Program-made: the position numbers and the translations under genes
Part shown: positions 15,770-23,522 of the stretch, in pieces
How the letters are laid out: each line of letters opens with the position of its first letter
How positions within the stretch are numbered: the first letter of the stretch is position 1
Assembly (NCBI RefSeq): GCF_016463295.1
Contig: NZ_JAEMRO010000005.1
Coordinates: 1-64,000 of the forward strand
Reading direction: 5' to 3'
Length of the DNA: 64,000 nucleotides
Source of the DNA: Brevundimonas sp.
GTDB taxonomy: Bacteria; Pseudomonadota; Alphaproteobacteria; Caulobacterales; Caulobacteraceae
Notes under the pieces: generated by a model
What the model was told of the DNA's origin: nothing
The model's input: only the letters and a program-made list of their open reading frames with translations
Databases searched by the model: none

Positions 15770-16672
15770 ATGACAACGACGCTCCTTTATGGCCGCCCGC
15801 CCGCCGTCTTCGATCCGCCCGGCGATGCGACCCAGGTCTCGCCCCTGATCCCCGGTTCGGCCTCGCTGGAGGACGCCGCGCCCGGCTCGGTCGACGACAT
15901 CATGATCTATGCCCCGCCCGGCGTGCTGGAGCGGCGCTACACCCTGGGCCTGGCATTACGGGCACTGAAGCCCGGTGGACGGCTGGATGTCATGGCACCC
16001 AAGGACAAGGGCGGCTCGCGCCTGAAGAAGGAGCTGGAGGCGCTGGGTGTCACCGTCGGCGAGACGGCCAAGGCCCACCATCGGCGCTGCGTCGTCACCG
16101 CGCCCGAGACGGCGACGGGTCTGGACGCGGCCATCGCGGCCGGGGCCCCGCGTCTGGTCGAGGGGCTGGACGCCTGGTCCCAGCCCGGGGTCTTTGCCTG
16201 GGACCGGATCGATGCCGGATCGCTGCTGTTGGCCCAGCACCTGCCGCCCATGAAGGGCCGCGGGGCGGACCTGGGCTGCGGCTATGGGGCGCTGAGCACC
16301 GTCGTTCTGAAGTCGCCCACCGTGACGGCCCTGCACATGGTCGATCTGGACCGGCGCGCGGTCGAGGCGGCCCGGCGCAATGTCGAGGATGCCCGCGTCA
16401 CAATCGACTGGGGCGATGTTCGCTCGCTGGACGCCGCGGGCGATCTGGACTTCGTGGTCATGAACCCGCCCTTCCATGACGGTGGAAGCGAGGACAGACG
16501 CCTGGGTCAGGCCTTCATCCGCAAGGCGGCCGAAATGCTGGGCAAGGGCAGCGTCCTGTGGTGCGTCGCCAACCGGCACCTGCCCTATGAGGCCGAGCTC
16601 AACGCCGCCTTCAAGCGCGTGCGCATGGTCGCCGATGCGGGCGGCTACAAGCTGTTCGAGGCGGTGAAGTGA
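15770..16672 (+). CDS. RsmC-like class I SAM-dependent methyltransferase
   Basis: A 300-residue protein with two tandem Rossmann-like halves, the RsmC/RlmG arrangement: a degenerate N-terminal half and a catalytic C-terminal half. The latter holds the SAM-binding ADLGCGYGALS (about 165-175) and the N6/N2 amino-methylation motif NPPFHDGG (about 231-238). GSVLWCVANRHLPYEAEL and GYKLFEAVK at the C-terminus are typical of this group. By family it should methylate N2 of a guanine in rRNA, with G1207 of 16S the best-known target. The stop overlaps the GTG start of rsuA, another 16S modification enzyme, which fits an rRNA role. Confidence 0.85.
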   Translation: MTTTLLYGRPPAVFDPPGDATQVSPLIPGSASLEDAAPGSVDDIMIYAPPGVLERRYTLGLALRALKPGGRLDVMAPKDKGGSRLKKELEALGVTVGETAKAHHRRCVVTAPETATGLDAAIAAGAPRLVEGLDAWSQPGVFAWDRIDAGSLLLAQHLPPMKGRGADLGCGYGALSTVVLKSPTVTALHMVDLDRRAVEAARRNVEDARVTIDWGDVRSLDAAGDLDFVVMNPPFHDGGSEDRRLGQAFIRKAAEMLGKGSVLWCVANRHLPYEAELNAAFKRVRMVADAGGYKLFEAVK

Positions 16673-17442
16673 CCCTGCCCTCAACTAGCCCGACGGGCGA
16701 TAGGGCACCCAAAAAAGTCCCCACAAGCCGAGTGGACAAGCTTTTGGGCTCCCTCGGCTATGGGTCCCGCACCGAGATGGCGCGGCTGGGTCGGGCGGGC
16801 GGCATCGTGCTGGACGGGGTTGAACTGACCGATGTGGCCAGGCGCATTCCCGTCACACCCGACCTGCCGAGCCGGATGCAGGTGGACGGCCGACCGCTGG
16901 ACCCGCCCGCCGGCCTGGTCATGATGCTGCACAAGCCCCTGGGCATGACCTGTTCGCGCAAGGAGGACGGGGCGCTGGTCTATGATGTCCTGCCCGATCG
17001 CTGGCGCAGGCGCGACCCGGCCATTTCGACCATAGGCCGGCTGGACAAGCAGACGACAGGTCTGCTGCTGCTAACCGACGACGGCGACCTGCTGCATCGG
17101 GTGATTTCGCCCAGACGCCATGTGGCCAAGGTTTACCGCGCCACCCTGGCCCGACCGCTGGTCGGCACCGAACAGGCGGTATTCGAGGCGGGCGGTCTGG
17201 TGCTGGAGGGCGAGGACAAGCCCCTGTCGCCCGCCGTTCTGGAGGTGCTGTCGCCGACCGAGGCGCGACTGACCGTGACGGAGGGGCGCTATCATATGGT
17301 GCGGCGGATGTTCGCGGCGGTCGGCAATCATGTCGAGGCCCTGCACCGCGAGCGGATCGGGGGTCTGAGCCTGCCGGGCGATCTGGAGCCCGGTCAGTGG
17401 CGGCTGATGACGCCGGACGAGATTGCGCTGATCTTCGCCTGA
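16669..17442 (+). CDS. rsuA: 16S rRNA pseudouridine synthase, RsuA family
   Basis: A 257-residue enzyme with an N-terminal S4 RNA-binding domain (RVDKLLGSLGYGSR...) and a pseudouridine synthase domain. The catalytic Asp is in GRLDKQTTGLLLL near residue 125. LHKPLGMTCSRKEDG and EGRYHMVRRMFAAVGNHVEALHRERIG match RsuA rather than RluB/E/F. RsuA converts U516 of 16S rRNA to pseudouridine. The GTG start lies inside the stop of the preceding methyltransferase gene (GTGA), so the two rRNA modification enzymes are co-translated. Confidence 0.88.
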   Translation: MTLPSTSPTGDRAPKKVPTSRVDKLLGSLGYGSRTEMARLGRAGGIVLDGVELTDVARRIPVTPDLPSRMQVDGRPLDPPAGLVMMLHKPLGMTCSRKEDGALVYDVLPDRWRRRDPAISTIGRLDKQTTGLLLLTDDGDLLHRVISPRRHVAKVYRATLARPLVGTEQAVFEAGGLVLEGEDKPLSPAVLEVLSPTEARLTVTEGRYHMVRRMFAAVGNHVEALHRERIGGLSLPGDLEPGQWRLMTPDEIALIFA

Positions 17443-17494
17443 CGGAACCGCAAGGCTTGTCGCCGCTTTAGCCTGCGCCCTGGAGACGACGGAC

Positions 17495-18709
17495 ATGAGC
17501 GGCGCGACACACAAGCGGGATTTGCGAACCAGCCGACCGCTCTGGGCGGACAGCCCGGGCCTGGGCGTCCCTGTGCATCCCCTGAAGGCGGCTATCTCTG
17601 TCGATGTCGCCATCGTGGGGGCCGGCATCACCGGGGCCTTCATGGCGCGCGAACTGAGCCGCGATCATTCCGTCGCCGTGCTGGATCGCCGCCCCCCGCT
17701 GACAGGGTCGACCCTGGCCTCGACCGCCATGCTGCAGTGGGAGATCGACCTTCCGCTGACCGCCCTGACCGACAAGATCGGGGCGGAGCAGGCGCGTCGC
17801 GCCTATCTGCGGTCCTTCGACGCGGTCCAGGCCCTGAAGCGGATCGTGGCGGAGGAGCGGATCGTCTGCGGCCTGAAGGAACAGTCGTCGCTGTATCTGG
17901 CCGGCGACACCTATGGGCACCGCGCGCTGGAAGCCGAGGCCGAGGCCCGCGCCGCCATCGGCTTGGACAGCAGCTACGTCGGGCCCGCCGAACTGCGCGA
18001 CAGGTTCGGCATCGATCGCACCGGGGCCATCTTCAACACGGGCTCGGCCAGCGCCGATCCTGGCCGACTGGCTGCCGGTCTGTTGCGACGGGCCCAAGCG
18101 AACGGGACCAAGGTCTATTCCCCTGTCGAGGTCATGAAGGCGGTCAGCGATCCGGACGGGGTTACCCTGCTGACCGACGCCGGCCATGCGGTGCGGACGA
18201 AACATCTGATCTTCTGCTGCGGCTATGAGTTCCCCGAGGGTGTGCCGACGCCGGGCGCGAAGATCATTTCCTCCTGGGCCCTGGCCTCGAAGCCGCGCGC
18301 GACCTGCCCCCGGTGGCTTAAGGACACCCTCGTCTGGGAAGGGTCCGACCCCTATCTCTATTTCCGCATGGGGGGTGACGGTCGGCTGATCGTCGGCGGC
18401 GAGGACGAGGAATCGCCCGACGCCCATGAGGACCTGGCCAAGCTGAAGCGCAAGCGCGACACCATTGCCGCCAAGCTCAAAGGCTTGCTCCCCGATCTGG
18501 AGTTCGAAGTGGATTACAGCTGGGCCGCCGCCTTCGGCGAAAGCAGCGACAGCCTGCCGTCTATCGCCCCCGTTCCCGACATGGCCCACAGCTGGGCCGT
18601 CATGGGCCTGGGCGGTAACGGCATCACCTATTCGGTGATCGCCAGCCAGGTCGTCGCGGCGGCGATCCGTGGGAAGACCGATCCGGATGCGGACCTGTAC
18701 AGGCCGTGA
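17495..18709 (+). CDS. FAD-dependent oxidoreductase, DadA/glycine oxidase family
   Basis: A 404-residue flavoprotein. The dinucleotide-binding motif VGAGITGAF is at 41-49 after a 35-residue lead, followed by STASTAMLQWEIDLPL-like residues (here GSTLASTAMLQWEIDL) and a C-terminal GLGGNGITYSVIASQVV that closes the FAD site. DPYLYFRMGGDGRLIVGGEDE is typical of the DadA group. It probably oxidises an amine or D-amino acid; the substrate cannot be read from sequence. No Rieske domain is attached and no signal peptide is seen. An RBS-like GGAG lies about 9 nt before the ATG. It ends 1 nt before the promoter-like elements of the toxin-antitoxin pair. Confidence 0.85.
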   Translation: MSGATHKRDLRTSRPLWADSPGLGVPVHPLKAAISVDVAIVGAGITGAFMARELSRDHSVAVLDRRPPLTGSTLASTAMLQWEIDLPLTALTDKIGAEQARRAYLRSFDAVQALKRIVAEERIVCGLKEQSSLYLAGDTYGHRALEAEAEARAAIGLDSSYVGPAELRDRFGIDRTGAIFNTGSASADPGRLAAGLLRRAQANGTKVYSPVEVMKAVSDPDGVTLLTDAGHAVRTKHLIFCCGYEFPEGVPTPGAKIISSWALASKPRATCPRWLKDTLVWEGSDPYLYFRMGGDGRLIVGGEDEESPDAHEDLAKLKRKRDTIAAKLKGLLPDLEFEVDYSWAAAFGESSDSLPSIAPVPDMAHSWAVMGLGGNGITYSVIASQVVAAAIRGKTDPDADLYRP

Positions 18710-18710
18710 C

Positions 18711-18739
18711 TCGACCATGGCCATCCAGATGGCTATATT
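18711..18739 (+). promoter_or_regulatory. Promoter and operator of the toxin-antitoxin/trp transcript
   Basis: TCGACC (18711-18716) and TATATT (18734-18739) are separated by exactly 17 nt and resemble sigma-70 -35 and -10 boxes. The predicted transcription start falls on or next to the ATG at 18746, so the message is probably leaderless; no Shine-Dalgarno sequence is present. Between the boxes lies GCCAT-CCAG-ATGGC, a 5-bp inverted repeat placed as expected for self-repression by the antitoxin. Seen by eye only. Confidence 0.5.
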
Positions 18740-18745
18740 GCACCC

Positions 18746-18994
18746 ATGACCCACTACTCCGTCGCGGAAGCCAAGAATAATCTGCCCAAGCTGCTGGACC
18801 GCATGCTGGCGGGCGAAGATGTGGTCATCACCCGTCGCGGAAAAGCAATCGCTCGGCTGGAGCCGGAGTCCAGGCCGGAAACCGGCTTCAAACTCGATCT
18901 GGAGTGGCTTGACGCCAATCGGGTCGAACCTGCATCCGGTCCTGTCGATACGGCTGCGCATGTTGCCGAGATGCGGCGCGGATATCGGTATTGA
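18746..18994 (+). CDS. Phd/YefM-type antitoxin
   Basis: An 82-residue antitoxin of the prevent-host-death family. The N-terminal half MTHYSVAEAKNNLPKLLDRML-like segment (alanine-lysine-asparagine helix) and VVITRRGKAIARLEP form the DNA-binding beta-alpha dimer; the C-terminal EWLDANRVEPASG... tail should wrap the toxin and inhibit it. The stop overlaps the TTG start of the PIN toxin gene (TTGA). By family it binds its own promoter, and a small inverted repeat sits between the promoter boxes. The position directly ahead of the trp genes is unusual. Confidence 0.92.
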   Translation: MTHYSVAEAKNNLPKLLDRMLAGEDVVITRRGKAIARLEPESRPETGFKLDLEWLDANRVEPASGPVDTAAHVAEMRRGYRY

Positions 18995-19404
18995 GGACCT
19001 ATCTGGATACCAGTGTGGTCGTCTCCTTTTTCATCAGCGACGCGCATGCCACGGTCACCCGGACATGGGCGGCAACCGCGCCCGCCGTCGCGCTGAGCGA
19101 CTGGACACTGACAGAATTCACATCGGCCCTGTCGCACCTCGTTCGCGCCAGAATACTGAGCGAGCGCGAGCGCAACATCGCCGAGATGGCGTTCGACCGA
19201 TGGGCCCAGGGAGGGACCGTTCTGGAAGTTCACCGCGAGCGATTTCATGAAGCCCGGATGCTGATGCGGAGACATCCGCGTCTTCGCGCACCTGACGCCC
19301 TTCATCTGGCCATTGCGCGGCAGGCAGGACTGGCTGTGGCGACGCTCGATCACGATATGCGGGAAGCGGCGATGATCGAAGGCATGGACACGATCGACCT
19401 ATGA
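18991..19404 (+). CDS. vapC: VapC-type PIN-domain ribonuclease toxin
   Basis: A 137-residue PIN-domain nuclease. Conserved acidic residues are present: D6 in YLDTS, E42 in LTEF, D102 in APDALHLA and D120/D122 in TLDHDM, so the metal site looks intact. VapC toxins cleave tRNA or rRNA and are neutralised by their partner; here the partner is a Phd-type antitoxin, a common VapC pairing. TTG start overlapping the antitoxin stop gives coupled, weaker translation. Its own stop overlaps the trpF ATG (ATGA), so toxin and tryptophan gene share one message. No truncation is seen. Confidence 0.92.
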   Translation: MRTYLDTSVVVSFFISDAHATVTRTWAATAPAVALSDWTLTEFTSALSHLVRARILSERERNIAEMAFDRWAQGGTVLEVHRERFHEARMLMRRHPRLRAPDALHLAIARQAGLAVATLDHDMREAAMIEGMDTIDL

Positions 19405-20030
19405 CCAGCGTCAAGATCTGCGGGCTCACGACGCCTGATACTCTGGATGCCGCGCTGGACCATGGCGCAGCGTTCGTGGGAGCGGTGGTGTTTCCGAAAA
19501 GTCCGCGCCACATCGCCCCCTTGCATGCCGCGACGCTGTTCGAGCGGGCACGAGGGCGGGCCAAGATCGTGGCCGTCACCGTCAATGCGGATGACGCTCT
19601 GCTGACCGAGATCGCCCTGATCCTGAAGCCGGACCTGATCCAGCTCCACGGCTCTGAAACGCCTGAGCGGGCGAAGCAGGTGCGCCGTCTGACCGGCGCC
19701 GGGATCATCAAGGCCCTGCCGGTTTCGACGCCTGAGGATCTCCAGGCCGCCGATAGTTGGGACACCGTCGCCGACCATCTGATGTTTGACGCGCGACCGC
19801 CCGAGGGCTCGGACCTGCCCGGCGGCATGGGCGCACGGTTCGACTGGGCCATGATGCAGGGCCGCACCTATCGCCGTCCCTGGTTCCTCGCCGGTGGGCT
19901 GAATCCCGAGAATGCGGCCCAGGCTGCGGCGATCAGCGGCGCACCGCTGCTGGACGTGTCCTCTGGCGTCGAAAGCGCGCCCGGTGTTAAGGACGCAGCC
20001 CGGATCGCGGCGTTCCTTCAGGCTGTGTGA
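19401..20030 (+). CDS. trpF: Phosphoribosylanthranilate isomerase
   Basis: A 209-residue TIM-barrel enzyme that converts N-(5-phosphoribosyl)anthranilate to the CdRP intermediate of tryptophan synthesis. KICGLT at residues 5-10 carries the catalytic Cys; [38 protein letters not shown] (with the general-acid Asp) and [11 protein letters not shown] are family blocks. The ATG overlaps the toxin stop by 4 nt, so trpF has no separate leader. trpB follows after 43 nt. The order trpF-trpB-trpA-accD-folC is common in proteobacteria; the upstream toxin-antitoxin pair is not part of it. Confidence 0.97.
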   Translation: MTSVKICGLTTPDTLDAALDHGAAFVGAVVFPKSPRHIAPLHAATLFERARGRAKIVAVTVNADDALLTEIALILKPDLIQLHGSETPERAKQVRRLTGAGIIKALPVSTPEDLQAADSWDTVADHLMFDARPPEGSDLPGGMGARFDWAMMQGRTYRRPWFLAGGLNPENAAQAAAISGAPLLDVSSGVESAPGVKDAARIAAFLQAV

Positions 20031-20073
20031 CGGAGACCGCATTTCCGCCTTCGCTGCCTGCGAGACCACGCCC

Positions 20074-21288
20074 GTGAACGCCATCATCCCCAACCAGTAC
20101 GCCATGCCCGACGCCGAGGGCCGGTTTGGCCCCTATGGCGGGCGATTCGTCGCCGAGACCTTGATGCCGCTCGTGCACGAGCTGACGGCGGCCTATGATG
20201 CGGCCAAGGCCGATCCCTCGTTCCAGGCCGAGCTCGACGGCTTTCTGACCGACTATGTCGGCCGGCCCAGCCCGCTGTATCTGGCCGAGCGACTGACGGA
20301 CCATTTCGAGGGGGCGAATATCTGGTTCAAGCGCGACGAGCTGAACCACACGGGCGCGCACAAGGTGAACAACTGCATGGGGCAGATCCTGCTGGCCATG
20401 CGGATGGGCAAGACCCGGATCATCGCCGAGACCGGGGCCGGTCAGCACGGCGTGGCCACCGCCACCGTCTGTGCCCGCTTCGGCCTGAAATGCGTCGTCT
20501 ACATGGGCGCGACCGATGTCGAGCGTCAGTCGCCCAACGTCTTCCGCATGAAGTTGCTGGGGGCCGAGGTGGTGCCGGTGACCTCCGGCCGCGGCACGCT
20601 GAAGGACGCGATGAACGAGGCGATGCGCGACTGGGTCACCAATGTCGAGGACACCTATTATCTGATCGGCACGGCGGCGGGCCCGCATCCCTATCCGGCC
20701 ATGGTTCGCGATTTCCAGAGCGTGATCGGCAAGGAGACGCGCGCCGCCATGCTGGCCCGCAAGGGCAAGCTGCCGGACGCCTGCGTCGCGGCTATTGGCG
20801 GCGGCTCGAACGCCATCGGCCTGTTCCATCCGTTCATCGACGATGCGGGGGTAAGGCTGATCGGGGTCGAGGCGGCAGGGCGCGGCCTGGATGGGCCCGA
20901 TCATGCGGCCTCGCTGCAGGGCGGTCGGCCTGGCGTACTTCACGGCAACCGCACCTATCTGCTTCAGGACGACGACGGCCAGATTCTTGAGGGCCATTCG
21001 ATCTCGGCCGGTCTAGACTATCCCGGCATCGGGCCGGAGCATGCTTGGCTTAAGGACATGGGCCGCGCCGAGTATCGCGCCGCCACCGACGCCGAGGCGC
21101 TGGAGGCGTTCCAGCTGTGCGCGAGATTGGAAGGCATCATTCCGGCCCTTGAACCCAGCCACGCCCTGGCTCGCATCGGCGAGATCGCCCATGAAATCGG
21201 CAAGGACGGCGACGTCGTGCTGAACATGTGCGGGCGGGGCGACAAGGATATCTTTGCCGTAGCGGCCCATCTGGGCGTGGAGCTTTGA
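20074..21288 (+). CDS. trpB: Tryptophan synthase beta chain
   Basis: A 404-residue PLP enzyme that joins indole and serine to make tryptophan in the alpha2-beta2 complex. The PLP lysine is K97 in [36 protein letters not shown] and the phosphate-binding IGGGSNAIG are intact. The GTG at 20074 is taken as the start because it gives the usual short N-terminus; an ATG at 20104 is possible, and neither has a strong ribosome-binding site. It is separated from trpA by a small secreted-protein gene, which is unusual since trpB and trpA are commonly adjacent and coupled. Confidence 0.97.
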   Translation: MNAIIPNQYAMPDAEGRFGPYGGRFVAETLMPLVHELTAAYDAAKADPSFQAELDGFLTDYVGRPSPLYLAERLTDHFEGANIWFKRDELNHTGAHKVNNCMGQILLAMRMGKTRIIAETGAGQHGVATATVCARFGLKCVVYMGATDVERQSPNVFRMKLLGAEVVPVTSGRGTLKDAMNEAMRDWVTNVEDTYYLIGTAAGPHPYPAMVRDFQSVIGKETRAAMLARKGKLPDACVAAIGGGSNAIGLFHPFIDDAGVRLIGVEAAGRGLDGPDHAASLQGGRPGVLHGNRTYLLQDDDGQILEGHSISAGLDYPGIGPEHAWLKDMGRAEYRAATDAEALEAFQLCARLEGIIPALEPSHALARIGEIAHEIGKDGDVVLNMCGRGDKDIFAVAAHLGVEL

Positions 21289-21290
21289 CC

Positions 21291-21746
21291 GTGAAAACCA
21301 TGATGATGATCGCCGTGGGGGCGCTTCTGGCGGCACCCGCACTGGCCCAGACGGCCCCGACACCCGCCCCATCAGCGCCTCCCGCCCAGACCGTCGAACT
21401 GCCCGAGGTGCCAGGTGCGACTGCGGACCCGACCTGCGGCGGCCGGGCAGAACTGGCCCGCATCGCCTTCTGCATCTCCTCGACCCAAGCCGGCATGCAG
21501 AGCGTGGCCGACGCCTATTCCGCCGAGTTCGCCAAACAGGGCTGGCTGGTCGGTGCCGGCGACGCCAATCTGATCGTCTATGTCCGCCGCAAGCCCGCGG
21601 GCGGCTGCGAGGCCTTCCAGATGCAGGCCTTCGCTGCAGACGATCGCGTGCCCGCGCCGGGCGCACCCGCCTATCTGGCCTTCGCCACCATCCCTGGCGA
21701 CATCTGCAGCGATCGCCCCGCCGGGGCAGGAGCGGCACCCCAGTGA
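21291..21746 (+). CDS. Hypothetical secreted protein between trpB and trpA
   Basis: A 151-residue protein with a clear signal peptide (MMMIAVGALLAAPALAQ) followed by a Pro/Ala-rich linker and a domain with four Cys: DPTCGG, AFCISS, GGCEAF and GDICSD, enough for two disulfides in the periplasm. The GTG at 21291 is chosen because GGAG lies 8 nt upstream; an ATG at 21300 is also possible. It starts 2 nt after the trpB stop and its own stop overlaps the GTG of trpA (GTGA), so it is embedded in the operon and probably coupled to trpA. I do not recognise the family. A role in tryptophan synthesis is not expected for a periplasmic protein. Confidence 0.75.
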   Translation: MKTMMMIAVGALLAAPALAQTAPTPAPSAPPAQTVELPEVPGATADPTCGGRAELARIAFCISSTQAGMQSVADAYSAEFAKQGWLVGAGDANLIVYVRRKPAGGCEAFQMQAFAADDRVPAPGAPAYLAFATIPGDICSDRPAGAGAAPQ

Positions 21747-22573
21747 CGACCGCCCGCATCGACGCCCGCTTTGCCGCACTGAAGGCCGAGGGCCGCGCTG
21801 GTTTCGTCGCCTATGTCATGGCGGGAGACCCCACGCGCGATCAGGCGCTGGAGATCCTGCGCGGCCTGCCCGCCGCCGGGGCAGACATCATCGAGCTGGG
21901 CTTTCCGTTCAGCGATCCGATGGCCGAGGGGCCGCCGATCCAGCGTGCTGCATTGCGGGGATTGAAGGCTGGCCTGACGCTGAAGGGTACGCTCGATCTG
22001 GCCGCCGCCTTCCGCCAGGGGGATGCGGATACCCCCCTGATCCTGATGGGCTATCTGAACCCGATCGAATCCTATGGCTACGAAGCCTTCGCCCGCGATG
22101 CGGCCGCCAGCGGTGTGGACGGGGTCATCGTCGTGGACTGTCCGCCGGAAGAGGCCGCACCCTTGAGTGATGCGCTGGATGCGGCCCAGGTCTCGCTGAT
22201 CCGCCTGGCCACGCCGACATCCGACGACGCGCGGCTGAAGATCATCGCCGAGCGGACCTCGGGCTTCGTCTACTATGTCTCGGTCGCAGGTGTGACCGGG
22301 GTCAAGGAAGCCCAGGCCCTTTCGGTGGCCCCGGCCGTGGAGCGGGTTCGCAAAGCGTCCGGCCTGCCGGTCGCCGTCGGCTTCGGCGTCAAGACGCCCG
22401 AGCGGGCCGCCGAGATCGCCCGCGTCGCCGATGCCGTCGTCGCCGGCTCGGTCCTGGTCGACGAGGTCGCCGCCGCGCTGGACGCGAACGAAGCCCCCGC
22501 CCCGCGCGTTCTGGCCAAGGTCCGCCAACTGGCCGATGCGGTCAGGGGTGCGCGGACGCCGGAAACCGTCTAA
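21743..22573 (+). CDS. trpA: Tryptophan synthase alpha chain
   Basis: A 276-residue TIM-barrel lyase that splits indole-3-glycerol phosphate and passes indole to TrpB. The catalytic Glu is E51 in IIELGFPFSDP. The residue matching Asp60 of E. coli TrpA is Glu here (E62 in MAEGP), a conservative change also known in other alphaproteobacteria as far as I recall. GFVYYVSVAGVTG and PVAVGFGVKTPE form the phosphate-binding loops. GTG start inside the stop of the secreted-protein gene. accD follows after 9 nt. Confidence 0.97.
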   Translation: MTTARIDARFAALKAEGRAGFVAYVMAGDPTRDQALEILRGLPAAGADIIELGFPFSDPMAEGPPIQRAALRGLKAGLTLKGTLDLAAAFRQGDADTPLILMGYLNPIESYGYEAFARDAAASGVDGVIVVDCPPEEAAPLSDALDAAQVSLIRLATPTSDDARLKIIAERTSGFVYYVSVAGVTGVKEAQALSVAPAVERVRKASGLPVAVGFGVKTPERAAEIARVADAVVAGSVLVDEVAAALDANEAPAPRVLAKVRQLADAVRGARTPETV

Positions 22574-22582
22574 AGCCGCGTC

Positions 22583-23512
22583 ATGATCGACAAGACCAAA
22601 CCCGCCGCCGCCGTCGCAAAGCCCGAGGCCGCCAAGCCCGCCGAGAAGCGCGGCGGCTGGCTGTCACGCTTCGCCCCCGGCGTGCGCAAGATCGTCAACC
22701 GCCGCGATGCGACGCCGGACAATCTGTGGGTCAAGGACCCCGACAGCGGCGAGATGCTGTACCGCCCGGACCTGGAGGCCAGCCTGTGGGTCACGCCGTC
22801 CGGCCGTCATATGCGCATCGACGCCCCGACCCGCCTGGCCGCCACTTTCGACGAAGGCAAATATCAGTCGATCGACACGCCCGACGTGCCCGAGGATCCG
22901 CTGAAGTTCTCGGACGGCAAGCCCTACAAGGATCGTCTGGCGGCCGCGCGCAAGGCCGCGGGCCGCAAGGATACCATGGCCATCGGCTTCGGCACCCTGG
23001 ACGGAACACCCGCCGTGGTCATCGTCCAGGACTTCACCTTCATGGGGGGCTCGCTGGGCATGGCGGCGGGCGAGGCCTTCATCAAGGCCGCGCAGGAGGC
23101 CGTGAAGCGCGGTGTGCCGCTGGTCTGCTATACCGCCGCCGGCGGGGCCCGCATGCAGGAGGGCGCGCTCAGCCTGATGCAGATGGCCCGCACCACCCTG
23201 GCCATCCAGGAACTGAAGGCGGTCAAACTGCCCTTCGTCGTCGTCCTGACCGACCCGACCACCGGGGGCGTGACCGCCAGCTATGCCATGCTGGGTGATG
23301 TCCATCTGGCCGAGCCGGGTGCCCTGATCGGCTTTGCCGGTCCGCGCGTGATCGAGGCGACCATCCGCGAGAAACTGCCGCCGGGTTTCCAGCGCGCCGA
23401 ATACCTTCAGGAAAAAGGCATGGTCGACAAGGTCGTGGCCCGCGCCGATCTGCCGGCCACCCTGGGGCGCATCCTGTCGATGCTGATGGACGGCCAGCGC
23501 CGCGCGGCCTGA
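22583..23512 (+). CDS. accD: Acetyl-CoA carboxylase carboxyltransferase subunit beta, without zinc-ribbon cysteines
   Basis: A 309-residue subunit of the enzyme that makes malonyl-CoA for fatty acid synthesis; it pairs with AccA. The crotonase-fold core is intact: DFTFMGGSLGMAAGEA, YTAAGGARMQEGALSLMQM, TDPTTGGVTASYAMLGD and IGFAGPRVIEATI. The N-terminal zinc ribbon is the odd part. E. coli AccD has two C-x-x-C pairs; here the matching positions read LWVKDPDSGEM and LWVTPSGRHM, with no Cys. The only Cys noticed in the whole protein is in LVCYTAAGG. The fold outline is retained but zinc binding is not expected. It lies between trpA and folC, a common order. Confidence 0.96.
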   Translation: MIDKTKPAAAVAKPEAAKPAEKRGGWLSRFAPGVRKIVNRRDATPDNLWVKDPDSGEMLYRPDLEASLWVTPSGRHMRIDAPTRLAATFDEGKYQSIDTPDVPEDPLKFSDGKPYKDRLAAARKAAGRKDTMAIGFGTLDGTPAVVIVQDFTFMGGSLGMAAGEAFIKAAQEAVKRGVPLVCYTAAGGARMQEGALSLMQMARTTLAIQELKAVKLPFVVVLTDPTTGGVTASYAMLGDVHLAEPGALIGFAGPRVIEATIREKLPPGFQRAEYLQEKGMVDKVVARADLPATLGRILSMLMDGQRRAA

Positions 23513-23522
23513 TCCCGCGGCC

